The notes under the pieces were generated by a model, which made no database searches, was not told the origin of the DNA, and was given only the letters and a program-made list of their open reading frames with translations. Positions 48,356-61,784 of a stretch of DNA of 64,000 nt are shown here, one piece after another (positions within the stretch are counted from its first letter, which is position 1; each line of letters starts with the position of its first letter). Source of the DNA: Hofstenia miamia (lineage: Eukaryota; Xenacoelomorpha; Acoela); contig SCFE01000116.1 of assembly GCA_004352715.1 (NCBI GenBank), positions 1,185,926 through 1,249,925 on the forward strand, given 5' to 3'. The position numbers were made by a program, and so were the translations under genes.

Positions 48356-49105
48356 TAGAGATGGAAGTGGGGCGAATTCTTTTGAACTGCCCTGCCCTGC
48401 AACCGCCCCACAGAATTTGTGCCCTGCCCCATTTCCACGTGTTGACATCTGCTCCATACTGCCACACGTTTTATATTGTACAGCCCCAAATTAGCCTACT
48501 GCAAAATTCGGCTCGCAAACTACTTACGCTATTTTATTGCCCCCATATTTGTTCTATAACAATTTTTATTGCTTTACTCCACACCACCACTCAAATATTC
48601 TGAATCCTTACTTCCAAGATGATACAGAATCATCTTTTAAAATGTCATCTCTACTATTACTACCCATAGGAATCTAATAACAAACATGATGCCAATGCAT
48701 ATTAATAACATTAATAGCAAAATGGAATTAATTTTAGCACTATAGAGCTTTTTGTAAAGCTAATATTTTACATAATACATTTATACAAGCACAAATGCAC
48801 TCCTTCCAATGTAATTGCAAAGCCTATTGACTACAAATCAGATCAAAATGATCTTGCTGATATCATTGAAGAGCATGGTAATAAATTTTTTAAATGCGAC
48901 TAAATTTCCAAGTAAATATTTTTTTTCAACAGGGAATTTTGATATAAAAGAAAATTTTAAAATTTCTAACATTGACAATCTTTCTTAGCTAAAAAGTGTT
49001 TTTGCCACACTTTTGCCCCATGGGTACCCACTTTAGAAAAACCTTGCCCCATACCTGCCCTGACCTGCCCCGCCCCATGTGTGACCTGTCCCACTTCCAT
49101 CTCTG
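48356..49105. mobile_element. hAT-type miniature element (750 bp)
   Basis: Ends TAGAGATGGAAGTGGGGC and the complement CAGAGATGGAAGTGGGAC, with flanking octamers gtctgttt and gtttgttt (7 of 8). Subterminal clusters of CCCTGCC and GCCCCAT motifs occur at both ends. No transposase ORF. It is the same family as the element at 10150-14077, in the opposite orientation, and shows what that element looked like before its LINE insertion. Confidence 0.85.
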
Positions 49106-49250
49106 GTTTGTTTTCTCACGTTGCTTGTGTATCTAAATACAGTGAATGGAATTTTTCTGCCTACTCGATAGTAGATGCTAGTCTGATAGAATGTCATAAC
49201 TTGGTCTATACTATGGCTATGTTAACCCTGACGATGCTATTATATATGTA

Positions 49251-50536
49251 CAGTGGTGTAGTTAGGAAAATTTTGGAGCAGGGGCCACCTGTCCTGATAT
49301 ACAATTTGCATTAAAATTTTTAAATACAACAAAATTTAATGTTAATTCATTTCATGTTAATTCAAAATTATTATGTGTACACCTATGTTTATTTTGCAAT
49401 GTGAAATCAAGATATCTATGGTTGTGTACATGACGATACAGTAACGCCTTGGTAATGTACAACATGTAATTTTCATTTTTTACAATATTACATTTGAATC
49501 ATTGATATTCAAAACTATGGAGGAATTCTTTGGTAAAAGTATAAAGTATCTCAGCTCAAGTATATGATAAATCAATACAAACCATCATCGTTTTTGGGAA
49601 AAATGTATTAATAATTTAACAATTTTCGCAATTTTGTCATAGTAAGATTGATTTGCAGATGCACGTTTTATGGCTTACCAGAAGAACTTACTCCTAATAT
49701 CTCTGAATAGACAAATATTCCTCCAAACAAAAAATTCTGATCTATTAAAGCTGTCAATGAAGTTGTTGTCCTTGACTAGAAATAAAATTTCATTTAGAAA
49801 TAATATCTTTCAAATTTGCGATATAGAAGAACACATTTAAATACTTTACTTTGTGACCGAAAAATATTAAATGTTTTTTAACAAAATATTATTGCAATGC
49901 AATATACACCCTTGCATCTGCATGCAAGCTAAGAAGAGACTTTACATATAACAATTTTTTAGATGAAAATCATAAATATATTTTAAAATTTTTCACTCAT
50001 ATATCTTATCGAGGTCCAATTTAAGCCAAGAGTTTATATAAATTCAACATTAAATATGAACGCATTCAAAATCACGACATATTACCAAACAGAATATTTT
50101 ACACAATAACGCAGTCTTGAATATATAATTCTTCATTAGCCAATAATATTGAATGAAAAGCAATTATTTTCATGGAGATTGAGTTCATCACGAGTTGCGT
50201 TAGTACGAATAAATCCTTAACAAAATTCATATTATTTACGGGCCCAGCATTGACTGGCCCTTGCTCTTTTAATTGGCAATTTAATCGAATGCGTAGAAAA
50301 TCTAGATAGATAGCATTTATTAAATCAAGCTCCATCGTTTTTTGCTAGATGTTGAGCTTGAGACGTCCGTAGCAGTTTTAAATTCATTTGTAACTATGTA
50401 CATATTAGACGTAATGTTTAAGCTCAATCACTTCAAAATATGGAAATTTGTTTTATTTCTTCATATATTTATAGTTTTAGATATATTTTATAAGAATATC
50501 TAGTCGGGCCGGGCCCCTAAAGACACGACGCCACTG
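49251..50536. mobile_element. hAT-like element (about 1.29 kb)
   Basis: It starts CAGTGGTGTAGTTAGG with GGGGCC close by, and ends with the complement of CAGTGGCGTCGTG with GGGGCCC close by, a common hAT terminus type. The flanks tatatgta and tacctata match at 5 of 8, weak support for a target duplication. No transposase was recognised inside, so it is probably non-autonomous. Confidence 0.6.
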
Positions 50537-52850
50537 TACCTATATAATAAGGAATTTATAGAAAATAGAATGTAAGCTTAGATCTTTTGTAATTAATCTC
50601 ACCCAGTTGTTCGCAGATATGAGAATTTTGCAGAAGATAGTAGTGTTCTTACTGCTATGAAAAATATTTAAAAAATGTTATTGTTAGTAGTTAATCATAA
50701 ATATGATTTTAAATTACTATAAATTGCTAGAAGTCATCACATAAATATACAGCTTTTTACCTTCAAATTAATCTATCTCAAATTTAAAGTAATCAAAGTC
50801 AAATTCAAATTTATTTTTGTCAACTTCAAGATAATCTAAGTCAAATTCAAATTAACCCTATCTCCTAGTTATTCATAAAGAATTTCGCACAAAAAATCTA
50901 TGTTAAATTCAATTTAATCTATACCAGATGCAAATTAATACAATAAAGAGATTCACTCTAGCAAGATTCCATGTAAAGCATATTTATGTGTTGTACACTA
51001 ACAAACTCTTGCGTTTATTTCAATACACAATAACTTAAGCCTTACAGGTTGTTTTAAATTCTTAGTGAAGGTAATTATTAGTAAAATCTCACCTATGAAA
51101 TACTTCTTAATGAGAAATGATAGCTTCCTAAAATTGACTCAATGACTATTTGCCAATTGTGTGTTTCTAGAATTTATGTGTATTTTATTCTTATGACTTC
51201 TACACTCCGTTGCACACTGTCGTTATCACTAGTGTTACTTTTATGAAACAAAGCAATATGTCCACATTTTTCACCATTTTTATTCAAGCCTGTTAGGAAC
51301 TATTGAAAGCTTTTTATATAGACACATCTATGGAGTTGGGGCCGCTCATGCAATGATGAAAATGTGTGCTAAAACATGTGCTCATGCCTGAAGTACATGC
51401 AAATAAATTTTTTTTTCAATGAGAAATCCTATTGTTGTAAAAATATTCAAAATATTACCATACCTATTGTTAGTTTAATGGTCATGGTAACAACATCTAC
51501 CCTAAAATATTTTGTTCTTTGAAGAAAATCCCGCCATGCGTAAAGTCAGAGGTTGTCGCGCCGTAAGAATACAGCCAGGTCTTAAATTTAGGGTGAAGAA
51601 GAAAGAAGAAACAAATCTCTATCTTGTAATCTTTTCAGATTTTAAATATCAACAGCAGTTCATGCATTATAAGCGTTTAAAATTGTTGAAGTAGTATTAA
51701 GGTAATCTTAACTTAAAAATTAATGGCTGCGATTATGCAATTCATTAACTTGGGTAAATAGGTTGTCTTTTTTAATCAATACAAGTGCATAACGAAATAG
51801 TGCTATTGAACATTGAATGTCGAGTGAGTGGTATAAATTCTGTAAATAAGAGCTCTAAGGATCTAAGTATCTAAACAATAAAACGATTTTGAATTATAAC
51901 TCTCCATTTAGCTTTTTACCGCTATACTATATTGCAAATGAATCTTAATATAGTAATGATTTCGAACTTATGATAATTGTTAGTAAAAATGCCAATTACC
52001 AACTTTGCCTTTAAAAGCACAAACATATGAGATCTCATGATTCATTATTAGATTATATCTTCAGGGAAACGTCGCGTTTAATTAAGTACGGAGGCGGAAT
52101 TTTTACATGGGCAGCCTTATTCTGATTGCCGGATCACCACGGTGTTAAGCCCTGCTAATTAATTAGGCTTCAAATTAAAAATCAAAATTATTACGTCAAT
52201 GATTGGAAATAATCACAGTGTGCCATTAATCTATCATGGAATAATCCTTTACATAGGTTTACCAATATTCAAGCAAAACACGATTTTAATACTTGCAAAC
52301 ATTAAAAGCATTGAGTGGTTTTTTTTGGTTTCTGCCTCTAAACGAATAATGAGATATTTACAGTTAATCGTGCCTTGCGTTCATTACACGTTCTTTCAGC
52401 TGTACAAATGCATTATGTAGCTGACCGAAACCAATCCCGATCACAACCAGTCAAAACCTGCATTTAAGCTATAAATACGGTGAAACCAGGCAAAGCAATC
52501 AAAACCACTACAATATAGCGTGAGGATCGGTCAAAGCCGGTACCCACATTATGGTAATTCGGCTACCTGACCGGTCAACACTGGTCAGGGGTAATCGGAA
52601 CCGGACTGGTCATGGTTACCAATTTAGGGTATCATTTCCATATCTGTGAAAACAGTACTTTACAACACCCATTGTTTTGGAGGAAATACGATCTGACAAA
52701 CACTAAACGCTAAAATTTTCATAGTCTCGTGTTTATAAGAACAAATAAGAAATACATATTTAAAGCAAGCTTAGTTTTCAATATTCGAATCGTTAATCGA
52801 GCTTTCCAATGCTAATCAAATCGAATTCAAAGGTCCGCATCACCCAGGAC
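50537..52850. other. No recognised gene
   Basis: Contains a degenerate CAAATTCAAATTAA-type array (about 50780-50940) and a GC-richer patch with repeated ACCGGTC/GGTCA motifs at about 52430-52620 that looks like a decayed transposon end. No gene supported. Confidence 0.5.
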
Positions 52851-53134
52851 TTATATATATATATATATATATATATNNNNNNNNNNNNNNNNNNNNNNNN
52901 NNNNNNNNNNNNNNNNNNNNNNNNNNNNNNNNNNNNNNNNNNNNNNNNNNNNNNNNNNNNNNNNNNNNNNNNNNNNNNNNNNNNNNNNNNNNNNNNNNNN
53001 NNNNNNNNNNNNNNNNNNNNNNNNNNNNNNNNNNNNNNNNNNNNNNNNNNNNNNNNNNNNNNNNNNNNNNNNNNNNNNNNNNNNNNNNNNNNNNNNNNNN
53101 NNNNNNNNNNNNNNNNNNNNNNNNNNNNNNNNNN

Positions 53135-53164
<30 letters not shown>
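52851..53164. repeat. TA microsatellite with a 258-N gap
   Basis: TA repeats enter and leave the gap at 52877-53134. The gap probably is microsatellite. Confidence 0.9.
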
Positions 53165-53168
<4 letters not shown>

Positions 53169-54279
53169 GTTATTTCTATATATATTCCTCCATGTAAAGT
53201 AGTTCATTCATTATTTTGAATATTTACAGCTATTGAATTAAGAAAATATTATTGGGGAAACTGAATAGCCTGCTGTTTTGGGTTAGGTCAAGTAATATAG
53301 AGGAATACAACCTTATGTAAATGAGTTGTTTCAATACTTCAAGAAAATATAAGTTACATTGGATCGTTGAAGGACATTATGCAAACAGGCTTGAAGAAGA
53401 ATTATGTAATGCTTGTGCCAATTTTTTAATGTTCACTATAAAATACTTCTAGTATTATTCTTGTACTTTAATTTTCAGTACATTTATATATGTTTTTTTC
53501 AAACATGTTAGTGGATATTTTATATGAAGCCACATTTTAGTTTGGTAATATGTGGATAACACTTTGACACATTTTTGGGTTGTGTCAAACGCATCTAAAG
53601 CTCAATAGACTTAGCTTATGTTGGGTCAAATTTCATTAGTTGAATTTTGGGCAGGGTCAAATTATCTTGATACATTTAAAGATCTTACATACTTCTCACA
53701 AATAACTATAAGAACGAACATCATCGAAAGAGACAAATAATCATGCTAAGCTTAGAGTTCTGATGTCCGGCCCGTTCCAGTACTAAAGAAACCCGTGCCC
53801 GTATGCATTTGTCCGTACCCTACCCTAGGTGATTACGACTATTTCTATGCAGAAACTATCCTCACGATGTTTACCTTTAGTTCTCAAGGTACTAGCCTCG
53901 AACGCATAAATAGTAACTCTGTTGTAAGACCTTTTTAAAATAGGGGATTTTTCTGAGTATTATCTTAATCTCAGATACATAACCATCAACGATGTGCAAT
54001 AAATAATTTTTGAAACAATAATTGTCAATACAATAAATACAACAATTGATTATAATAAAATAATTGTGTTATAGCGATACAATAATTGATCTGAGACTAC
54101 CATTAACTGCAAAAACAGGTTTTTTCACTAGTTAAAATATTTTTAAAATTACTTGCACTTAGTCTACACGTATTGTGAACGTGAACAAAAACAGCGGAGT
54201 TTTAAATACATATAATTGTCGCTTATAATTCCTCAGTATCAAAATTTGTGTAGTTATGGTTCTAAATAATTTATATATA

Positions 54280-54321
<42 letters not shown>

Positions 54322-56280
54322 GCGTTTTGCAAAAAATATTGCTTTTTTTACTTGTATAGTAAATCTTTACATGCTTTAGGACATTGTTTTTTGTGTATTT
54401 TCAAGTAGAAACATGAATACAAATTTAGAGGATTGTGATTCTTTCATCTTTTAATAATCCTCCACTTATCTACAGATATCAAAGTAGAGGATGAAAAGGT
54501 TGTGACTAAAATTCATCAAACACACAAAGAAATACTCAAGCGCTGTTTGACATCGTTTATTATGTTAAAACAACTAATTAAATATGCTCAAATCATGAGC
54601 AATACAAGAAACCCTGTGAATATGTTCTGAAACAGCTTTAACTAATTTACTGTCGCTGCCAATGAATTATGCGTCAGCAAATTTGTATGCTCAATTAACA
54701 GGTACTAAGCAAAATTATCTGGATGTTGCGAGAGACAAAATTTTGACACTTAACCAAAGCAATCTGCGGAAAATAAATAAACTGCCACATGAATACAAGG
54801 CCGCACGTTTGTTCAGGGCCGCCCGTTAGTGTACAGGGTGGCCCATGCCCACCTGTTTGTCCTACAGGCTTGCATTGACCTGCCCTGTGGGCACCAGGCA
54901 GCCCGCAAACCACTGTCACACAAGCAGTGTAGCATCCTATTATGATAACTAAAGCCCCGTTCCCTTAAAAAACTTAATCAACATATATTGTTTGATATGT
55001 TGTCAATCATAGCTGTCATTTAAAGCACTATACATGCTTCAAATGAATTTAACATGAGACGGCCCAATATTTGGACTATTTCTGTACGTAAAAGATTTAC
55101 TTTTATACAAAATTTCAAAAAATTAATAACTTAGAAAAAATTACAGGAGAAGATGTTGGCCATCTGGCATAAAACTGCGGGTCATGGCTCAAGAATTTTC
55201 GACTGGCTCATGTTAACTTCATTTGAAGCTTATATAAAACAAACTTAACCTAAAATGAAATAACTGTTCCATTTCAATATAAAATAATATTTTAAGTATC
55301 AGTGAAGGAGTCAGAATTTTGCATCACATGGAGACAAAATTTTAGAGGTTTTATCCATTGCTATAGGCTAGGATAATTTCAATTAAGAAACTATTATCTA
55401 CTTTTAATAAGTATATTTTAAATATTTAAATGTATCCAAAAGTGTTGGAATGTAGCAACACTGTGCGAAAAATATCACCATGTAGATAATTAGTCCTTGT
55501 AGCAAAAATTTAAAATTTTGATCTAATTTTATATAAACCAATTTTCAAAGTGTCAGGCAAAGAACATTAATGCTTTCATTTCTTAAGCGAATCAAAGTTG
55601 AACAACATTTATCAAACCCTGACATGACCATTTACAAAAGGTTAAAAATTGGGACATAATGACACCAAATTGTTAAAAGCTTAAACCTACACAGACCTAG
55701 AATAAAATAATAATGGAATAATATAATATTCAGGTTCATTAAAAAAGCATTTTTATATGATTAAATTATCCGCATTATTTATAATCCGTTCAGTTTAGGA
55801 AAAAGAAAGCAGCTTCTTGAAACATTGCACAGAATGTGATTGAATGTTGGTCATTATTTCAAGATTAGCAAAGTAGCTGGCTTATGCTTGCAACTTTTGA
55901 AAACCATATAAACGTTAAAATGTTTTGTTGACCTTCTGCATTTCTCACAGTTGCTATTCTTTTCATTTCTTGTCATCCCATATCCATGGTCATAATGCAG
56001 TTTTTTAATAATGTGAAAGTCAATTCAAACCAATATATATATATACATGTATATATATATAAGGTTAAAATTGAGAGAACATTATGGCGACATTTGTTAA
56101 AAAATGTACATTGGAATCTAACAAATTGCATCCAACATTTCATTCTAGAAACGACCCCGCGAATTTTGCTACTGTTTATAAAGTCAATGTAATAAGATTC
56201 ATATGGAGTACAAACAAGTAGTATTAGTAGTAAAAAAATGTACCTCTATTTTTTGAATGACATAGCTTGGATAATATTGA
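53165..56280. other. No recognised gene
   Basis: Holds a TA run (about 54283-54318), GC-rich patches resembling hAT ends at about 53756-53830 and 54809-54920 (the latter starting CAGGGCCGCCC), and another TA run at about 56035. No coding region is supported. Confidence 0.5.
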
Positions 56281-56285
56281 TTGAC

Positions 56286-57330
56286 TTAGCCTTGTTGATT
56301 GAGGAGTCCAATAACTTTCTGCAAAAAAGACTTCAGTTCTATCTCTAGTATCTCATGAGTATGCTGCGAAGATTTACTTGGTTTAGAGCTTACAACTTCT
56401 CGGTAGCTTCTTGGTTTGGTAGGGTAATTTGAGTTTAATGATTGTGTTTTATAATTTAACTGAGAATTGCGTTTAAAGAGTCTTTGTTTTATCTTATCGT
56501 AATGCCCAAAGAATGTCTTTATTTCCCTTACCACCATTGATAAACCACGTCGTGAAAGATGTATGCCATCTCTAGCTATGAGGGATGAGTTTATCTGGTC
56601 GTTCATATCACCTTGCAGAAATTTCTGGAANATGTATGCCATCTCTAGCTATGAGGGATGAGCTCATCTGCTCGTTCATATCACCTAGCAGAAATTCTTG
56701 AAAGACATTAAAAATAGTTATTTTGCGACTGTTTTCAGCTGTTTCATTTAGTGCTTTGTTGAAGTGGTAGATATAGGTGTTTCGTTTGAAACATTCATTC
56801 TTAGTAACTGGTGTTATTTCTAAGAGCACATTTTCAGGGGTGAATTTATCGTTGACTACGTCTATAAGTGTGGACACTAAGTCTTTAAATTCATCTTTTG
56901 CTTCCATCTTGTCTTTATTTGAATTTAGAGCGTCAGTTAAGTCGGTGTTGATAACAACTGTATTAATATTTTCTTTTTTGTAAGATTTAATAATGTCCGT
57001 ATGTTCGCCAGTATTTTTTCCACGATATGAATGAAAACAACAAGTTTGATTTATATTGAGGTTTTTATGATCGGCGTATTTTAAAATTGAGTTTCCGATG
57101 CATAAAACGGATGTATCTTTTGGAATTTCTTTAAAAATTGAAGGTTTATATATTGGTGTTTTAGGCACAGCAGAGATATCATCAACAATGACGTTCATAT
57201 TAGTAGATGTCGGCGTTTGCAGAGCTGGCAAATTGTTTTTTGAAGTATTTGTCCCAGTTGTTTCAAAATTTAAATTTGAATTCAAATTGGCTCCATTTCC
57301 AAATTTCTCTGACAATTTGTAATGTTGTAG
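56286..57330 (-). pseudogene. LINE ORF1 with SGNH-esterase-like domain
   Basis: Order on the minus strand: an Asn/Thr-rich N-terminal stretch, T-S-V-L-C-I-G-N-S-I-L (block I, where the catalytic Ser of G-N/D-S lies, about 57090), Y-R-G-K-N-T-G-E-H (about 57020), V-V-I-N-T-D-L-T-D-A-L (about 56960, in the position of the family's GxND block), L-L-E-I-T-P-V-T (about 56830) and A-R-D-G-I-H-L-S-R-R-G-L (block V, Asp-His pair, about 56565). This is the SGNH hydrolase layout found in ORF1 of some CR1-like LINEs, where an esterase is fused after a variable N-terminus. A single N at 56631 joins two copies overlapping by 72 bp, one of which holds most of the chain, so the C-terminal part comes from a slightly different copy. 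Its start is cut by a GC-rich insertion at 57331. Confidence 0.6.
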
Positions 57331-57838
57331 TCGGGGTTACTCTACCAGTCAACAGACTGAAGAGTGCGTGTCAACAGATCAAGTCCGTGGCTCCTCCCCT
57401 GGAAGTGTGCCCGCTAAGGCCGGCTTAATCATACTTGACCTCTGGCGACCCCTGGCACGCAGAGTGCTGATCTGTGTTGAGTCTGATCAGCAGAGAGTGA
57501 AGCCGAAGGCTGAGCTTCATGAGAGGGTTGCGCCTCTCCAGCTTTCGCCAACTAAGGCTACTAACTGGGTGACTCGTGAGCATTTACGTCTGCCTGAAAA
57601 CCTATGATGAAGCAAAGCTCCTTCATAGGTATGGCACAGCAAATGCTGGCCTAGGCCTATCTGGAGGCCAGACATAGAGGAATTCTCTATATAACTGCCC
57701 TCATAGACGCACTCTATGACTCTGGGCACCGGCAGCAATTTAATGCTTAGACGTCGCCGTCTGTTCCANTTTCACCTCTCATAATGAAAGGTTAGCTTCT
57801 CCAGGAACCACCACGAGGAGGTTACTCTCTAGGATAGT
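57331..57838. mobile_element. GC-rich insertion splitting LINE ORF1
   Basis: About 500 bp clearly richer in GC than all neighbours lie between two pieces of the ORF1 reading. The flanks contain caattgt and caaattgt, a possible short target duplication. Internal sequence has no ORF of interest; a single N is at 57769. A SINE or a non-autonomous element is possible, but no terminal structure could be identified. Confidence 0.45.
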
Positions 57839-58033
57839 TCAGGCACAATTGCCCTTTCGGTTCCCGAAAAGTTGTAGTAAAGTTTCTGCGGCTGAATCTT
57901 TATCGAGATTACTAAACATTGCATAAAGGGTTGTCTTTGGCTTGTTAGAAATGAAATTGCTCGCATTATTAGCGTCTTCAATGCCTTGAAAAACATCATT
58001 TTTTATTTTCTTAGTGAGAGTGCTTGACATCAA
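57839..58033 (-). pseudogene. Probable 5' piece of LINE ORF1
   Basis: A 64-codon frame (M-M-S-S-T-L-T-K-K-I-K-N-D) ends at the junction with the GC-rich insertion, on the same strand as the ORF1 part beyond it. Reading across the insertion would give a longer ORF1 N-terminus. The link is inferred from position and strand only. Confidence 0.45.
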
Positions 58034-58299
58034 GCCATCGCTTTAAAATTTAAATAATATTGATAAAGTATGCATTTAATTTGGTAATAAGGAGATAATA
58101 TTTTGTATATTGCTTAGTTATCGTATGCACTGCAATGTGTTTGTGCAAAATTGGCTGTTTTAAGAGACCAATTGAAAATAGAAGTATTCAATATTTTGAA
58201 TTTACATTTGAAAAGAGAAATGAGCTATATTGGAAGAGTGATAAACAGAAGGCATTTATTAATTTCTTGTGATATATATTTGAAATGTTTCGTAAATGA

Positions 58300-58780
58300 T
58301 AAAGATATGTAACCTCAGAAACCAATTTTTAATCTTAACCATTAAGAATTGCTCAAACCTTAAGTCATTGTCAATCTCAACTCCTAAATAGTTAATAGAT
58401 TTGCTTTGCTTCATGGTTCCATGATTTATATTAAGTTCTATGTTTGTTTTGTGAGAATTCTGAAGGTATTTTTCAAGAATGTTAACAACAGTGTTTTTTC
58501 AATATTGTCTTTTAATTGATTATTTGAGAAATACTTTGTTAGATTTTCAATGTCATTTTGGAGCTTCTTAGTTGAACTAAAGTATTCACATAAGTGCTTA
58601 TAAGAAAGAAAGTATCGTACATAATGATGAATATTGCTGTTTTTTAACGGTTTGGTTATATTGTTGACATAATATCAGAATATGATAGGAACAATGGCCA
58701 TACCCTGAGGCACTCCACGGTTAATTGTAATATATTTTGATTTTTTGCCATTAAGTATAACACTTTGTTGTCAGTTTATA
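58300..58780 (-). pseudogene. LINE reverse transcriptase remnant
   Basis: Minus strand reads R-G-V-P-Q-G-M-A-I-V-P-I-I-F (about 58715-58672), the GxPQG block, then after a stop Y-V-N-N-I-T-K, H-H-Y-V-R-Y-F-L-S-Y in the position of the YADD block (Asp pair lost), and L-Q-N-D-I-E-N-L-T-K-Y-F (about 58560). Its order relative to the ORF1 fragment (RT upstream) shows it belongs to a different insertion. Confidence 0.6.
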
Positions 58781-61765
58781 GAAAAATTCATAATTAAGTT
58801 ATAATTAAGGAAACCTAGAAATAGCTCTAAAAATCACGAATTAGCACCAAAAGGGAACTGACATTAAAAAAGCGCATATAAATGCAATTATAAATGGACA
58901 AATACAGGTTTATGTGATATATAGTAATTTTTCGAACAGTTTTCTAAAAGGATTACTAATACCAATTCGTCATCTGTTATTTTGTATTAAGGGGTCACCA
59001 TTTCGTTTTCAACAATACATTGGCAAATTGCGAATAGCAATTGCTCACTAAAAATATGACAAAGTGCCTAATAATACTGATTGGAAGGTTTATATGAGGC
59101 AGTCAATGTTTTTTTGTCTAAATTTGTTATTATTGTTTCTAGTTGACTACCAATTTGAACGTCTAAAAGTATAGTCCATGCAACACGGACAGCTTTTGTC
59201 TCGTCTATTTTTGTTGGCCAATGAAAATTGTTCGTGTAACATCCTAAACTAAAATGGACTACCAAGTTTTATAATTAAAATTGTTTGGGCAGTCCCCCTT
59301 TCGACAACTTTAGTCGTTAAGTAATTATATGACAACAGTTGTTTGAATAGAGGGATGCTCCGAACAACTTCTTTGTCGGAGAAATAATTCTTTAACTTTC
59401 TAGCAATTGTCACCTTCAAGTATGAAACAAACTGTAATTCATTATATTTATCACAAAATTCATTACTGTATTTGAAATGGCTGATATTATATTTCCAAAG
59501 CCCAGTAAAAAATAGAGTAAATAATTCGATCATATTACTATATACGTAAAAATTGACATCCTTAAATTATAAATGAATTTTTCTCTATGTTTGAAAAACC
59601 GTACACTTATATTAATTTCGCCCAACTCCAAATTACAATTTTGGTGTTAGCCCACTTGATATCATTTATTTTCGAGTGAAATTAGTAGAATTTGATTAAT
59701 TTACTATTTCCAAATACTTATTTACATCTTGAATATCCTATGTAAAATAAAACTATCTATAATTTTACAATTTTGGATTAATGTTGAAAAATAAGTACAA
59801 TTATTGCAGTAATTTATCACCTTTTGAACTTAGAAACTTTAATTATTTTCAAATTGGGATCCAAAAATAATAGTGCATTCAATTATTTAATACATTAAAA
59901 ACATTAGTAGTCCAAGACTTTGCTAACTTAAATATGAAATATTTTATGCAATCACAAGGTTTTAAGTGTTTTTCCAATCCTTTAAATATAACGCTAGTCA
60001 ACACAAAAATTTTTTTTCTTTGTTCCAATAAAAATTTTACTTGTTCCTAATTGATTATGTTATGAAATGATTATAATAGTGTTTAGTTATCCTGTTAAAA
60101 CAAAATTATAACCAGGAGAATAAAAGGAAGAAAATAAGTGAATGTAACTAATAAATATAATTAAGGATTTGATGAGTTTCCTCTACGAACTTGATTCTCA
60201 ATTTCAAGCGTATTTCAAAAGCATTTTTTCTAATTTTAATGGTTTCTTACAAAAGAAGTCCTAGCTTTTTTCTAATGAATTTTAGCAATAAAGATTTTCT
60301 CAGTCTGTATGTTAATTGAAATATAAAATAACAGACACTGAAATGGAAGATGCGCAACATCAGTTGACGTGTGTAAAACAAAATTTCCTCATATATAAAT
60401 ATTTTTTGTACTTTTATATACACATATACATAATTGAAATAATGAATAATTTTTCATGAAATAGTTAAATATATTTCCAACTAATGAGTTTTATTGAAAA
60501 TGTCAAAGATTGTTTGAAGCTTAATAAAATGTATACAAAGGACTATAATTCCTTTTCATTTGTGAGAGTCTCGATCTATTTTTATAACAAGAGTTCAAGT
60601 TCTACCAACATTCCTTAATTTCATTTTCCTTCATAGTGTTTAAACTCCATTTTATCTCAATGTAATCTTTCAGCTTCTTGCTTTTCTTGATATGGTGCCT
60701 ATTTCTGCTTAAGTTCATCTATATGCGAATCCAGTATGTGTGCATTTACTCTTAATCTAATTTGTTATCCCATTAAGCTATAATTAACAATCAAGATTTT
60801 TTACTGTCACTGCATATGAGGTGATTTTCTTGTTTCCAAGAAGATTTTGTGACACATTAATAAAACTAGCTAAAGCAGCTTTTTCAAGTAATTGAGTGAA
60901 TTATGTAATTCTTCATGGTTTTTAGCAGCTTTTTAATATAGGAACCAACAGAAACCCGAGCTTTAACTTTTACATATGAAGGTTTCAGAAAGATTTTTTC
61001 TAATATTTCAAAAGATTTAAAATAATAATCAAGAGCAGTAATGTAGTATCTCCATCCAGGCCCATTACAAATGAATTGAATCTTTTATTTAAATTCCAAT
61101 GTGTTCAGTGGGAAGGGACCTAATGAATAACTGCTCACGACTATAAATGGTTGTAATTAATGATTTAACCACCATTCACTATTTAGGTGAAGTCTCCATG
61201 CAGTGTTCCTCTCCGATAGGCATCTGTCCGATGCTGTTCTCCATGTCATAGATTAATCCACTTTCACATCTACGTTGATGATTCGCCAACACTCAGCGCA
61301 ATGAACATTTATTATGTGTAACCTAGCTTACAGTGGTGCTACTAACATGCATGACACAATCAGACTTATCTCTCATGTGATTTTATATTATTGTGCGAAG
61401 GAAATGATTGACTAGAACCTTTATTGTGTAATGCAACTGGGAATGATACTAGCTGCTCAATAAATTAGCAAATAGTTAGATACTAAAAATAAACACATTT
61501 AATAATCGCCATTACCAAAAACTGTCAGCGAATGCTTGTATAGATTGCAAATAGGGAGCAGCTTCCTAACCTACATTTATTGATAACAGATAAACAATTA
61601 GCAACATCAGAGGTCGCATTATTTGTAAATTTATTGTCAACAATTTGGATTTAAAAGGTAAGTTATACCCTACTAGTTGTTTTTGAATTTGTTACTACAT
61701 GTATAACGGAAAGCAAAAGATAGCTAGCTAAGCGAAAAGGGGGAAACTTTCACCTTACAATTAAC
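58781..61765. other. No recognised gene
   Basis: Two adjacent minus-strand open stretches (59249-59533 and 59068-59265) could be pieces of one decayed protein, but nothing in them is recognisable. The rest is AT-rich without features. Confidence 0.45.
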
Positions 61766-61784
61766 ATAAATGTATTTCATGGCC

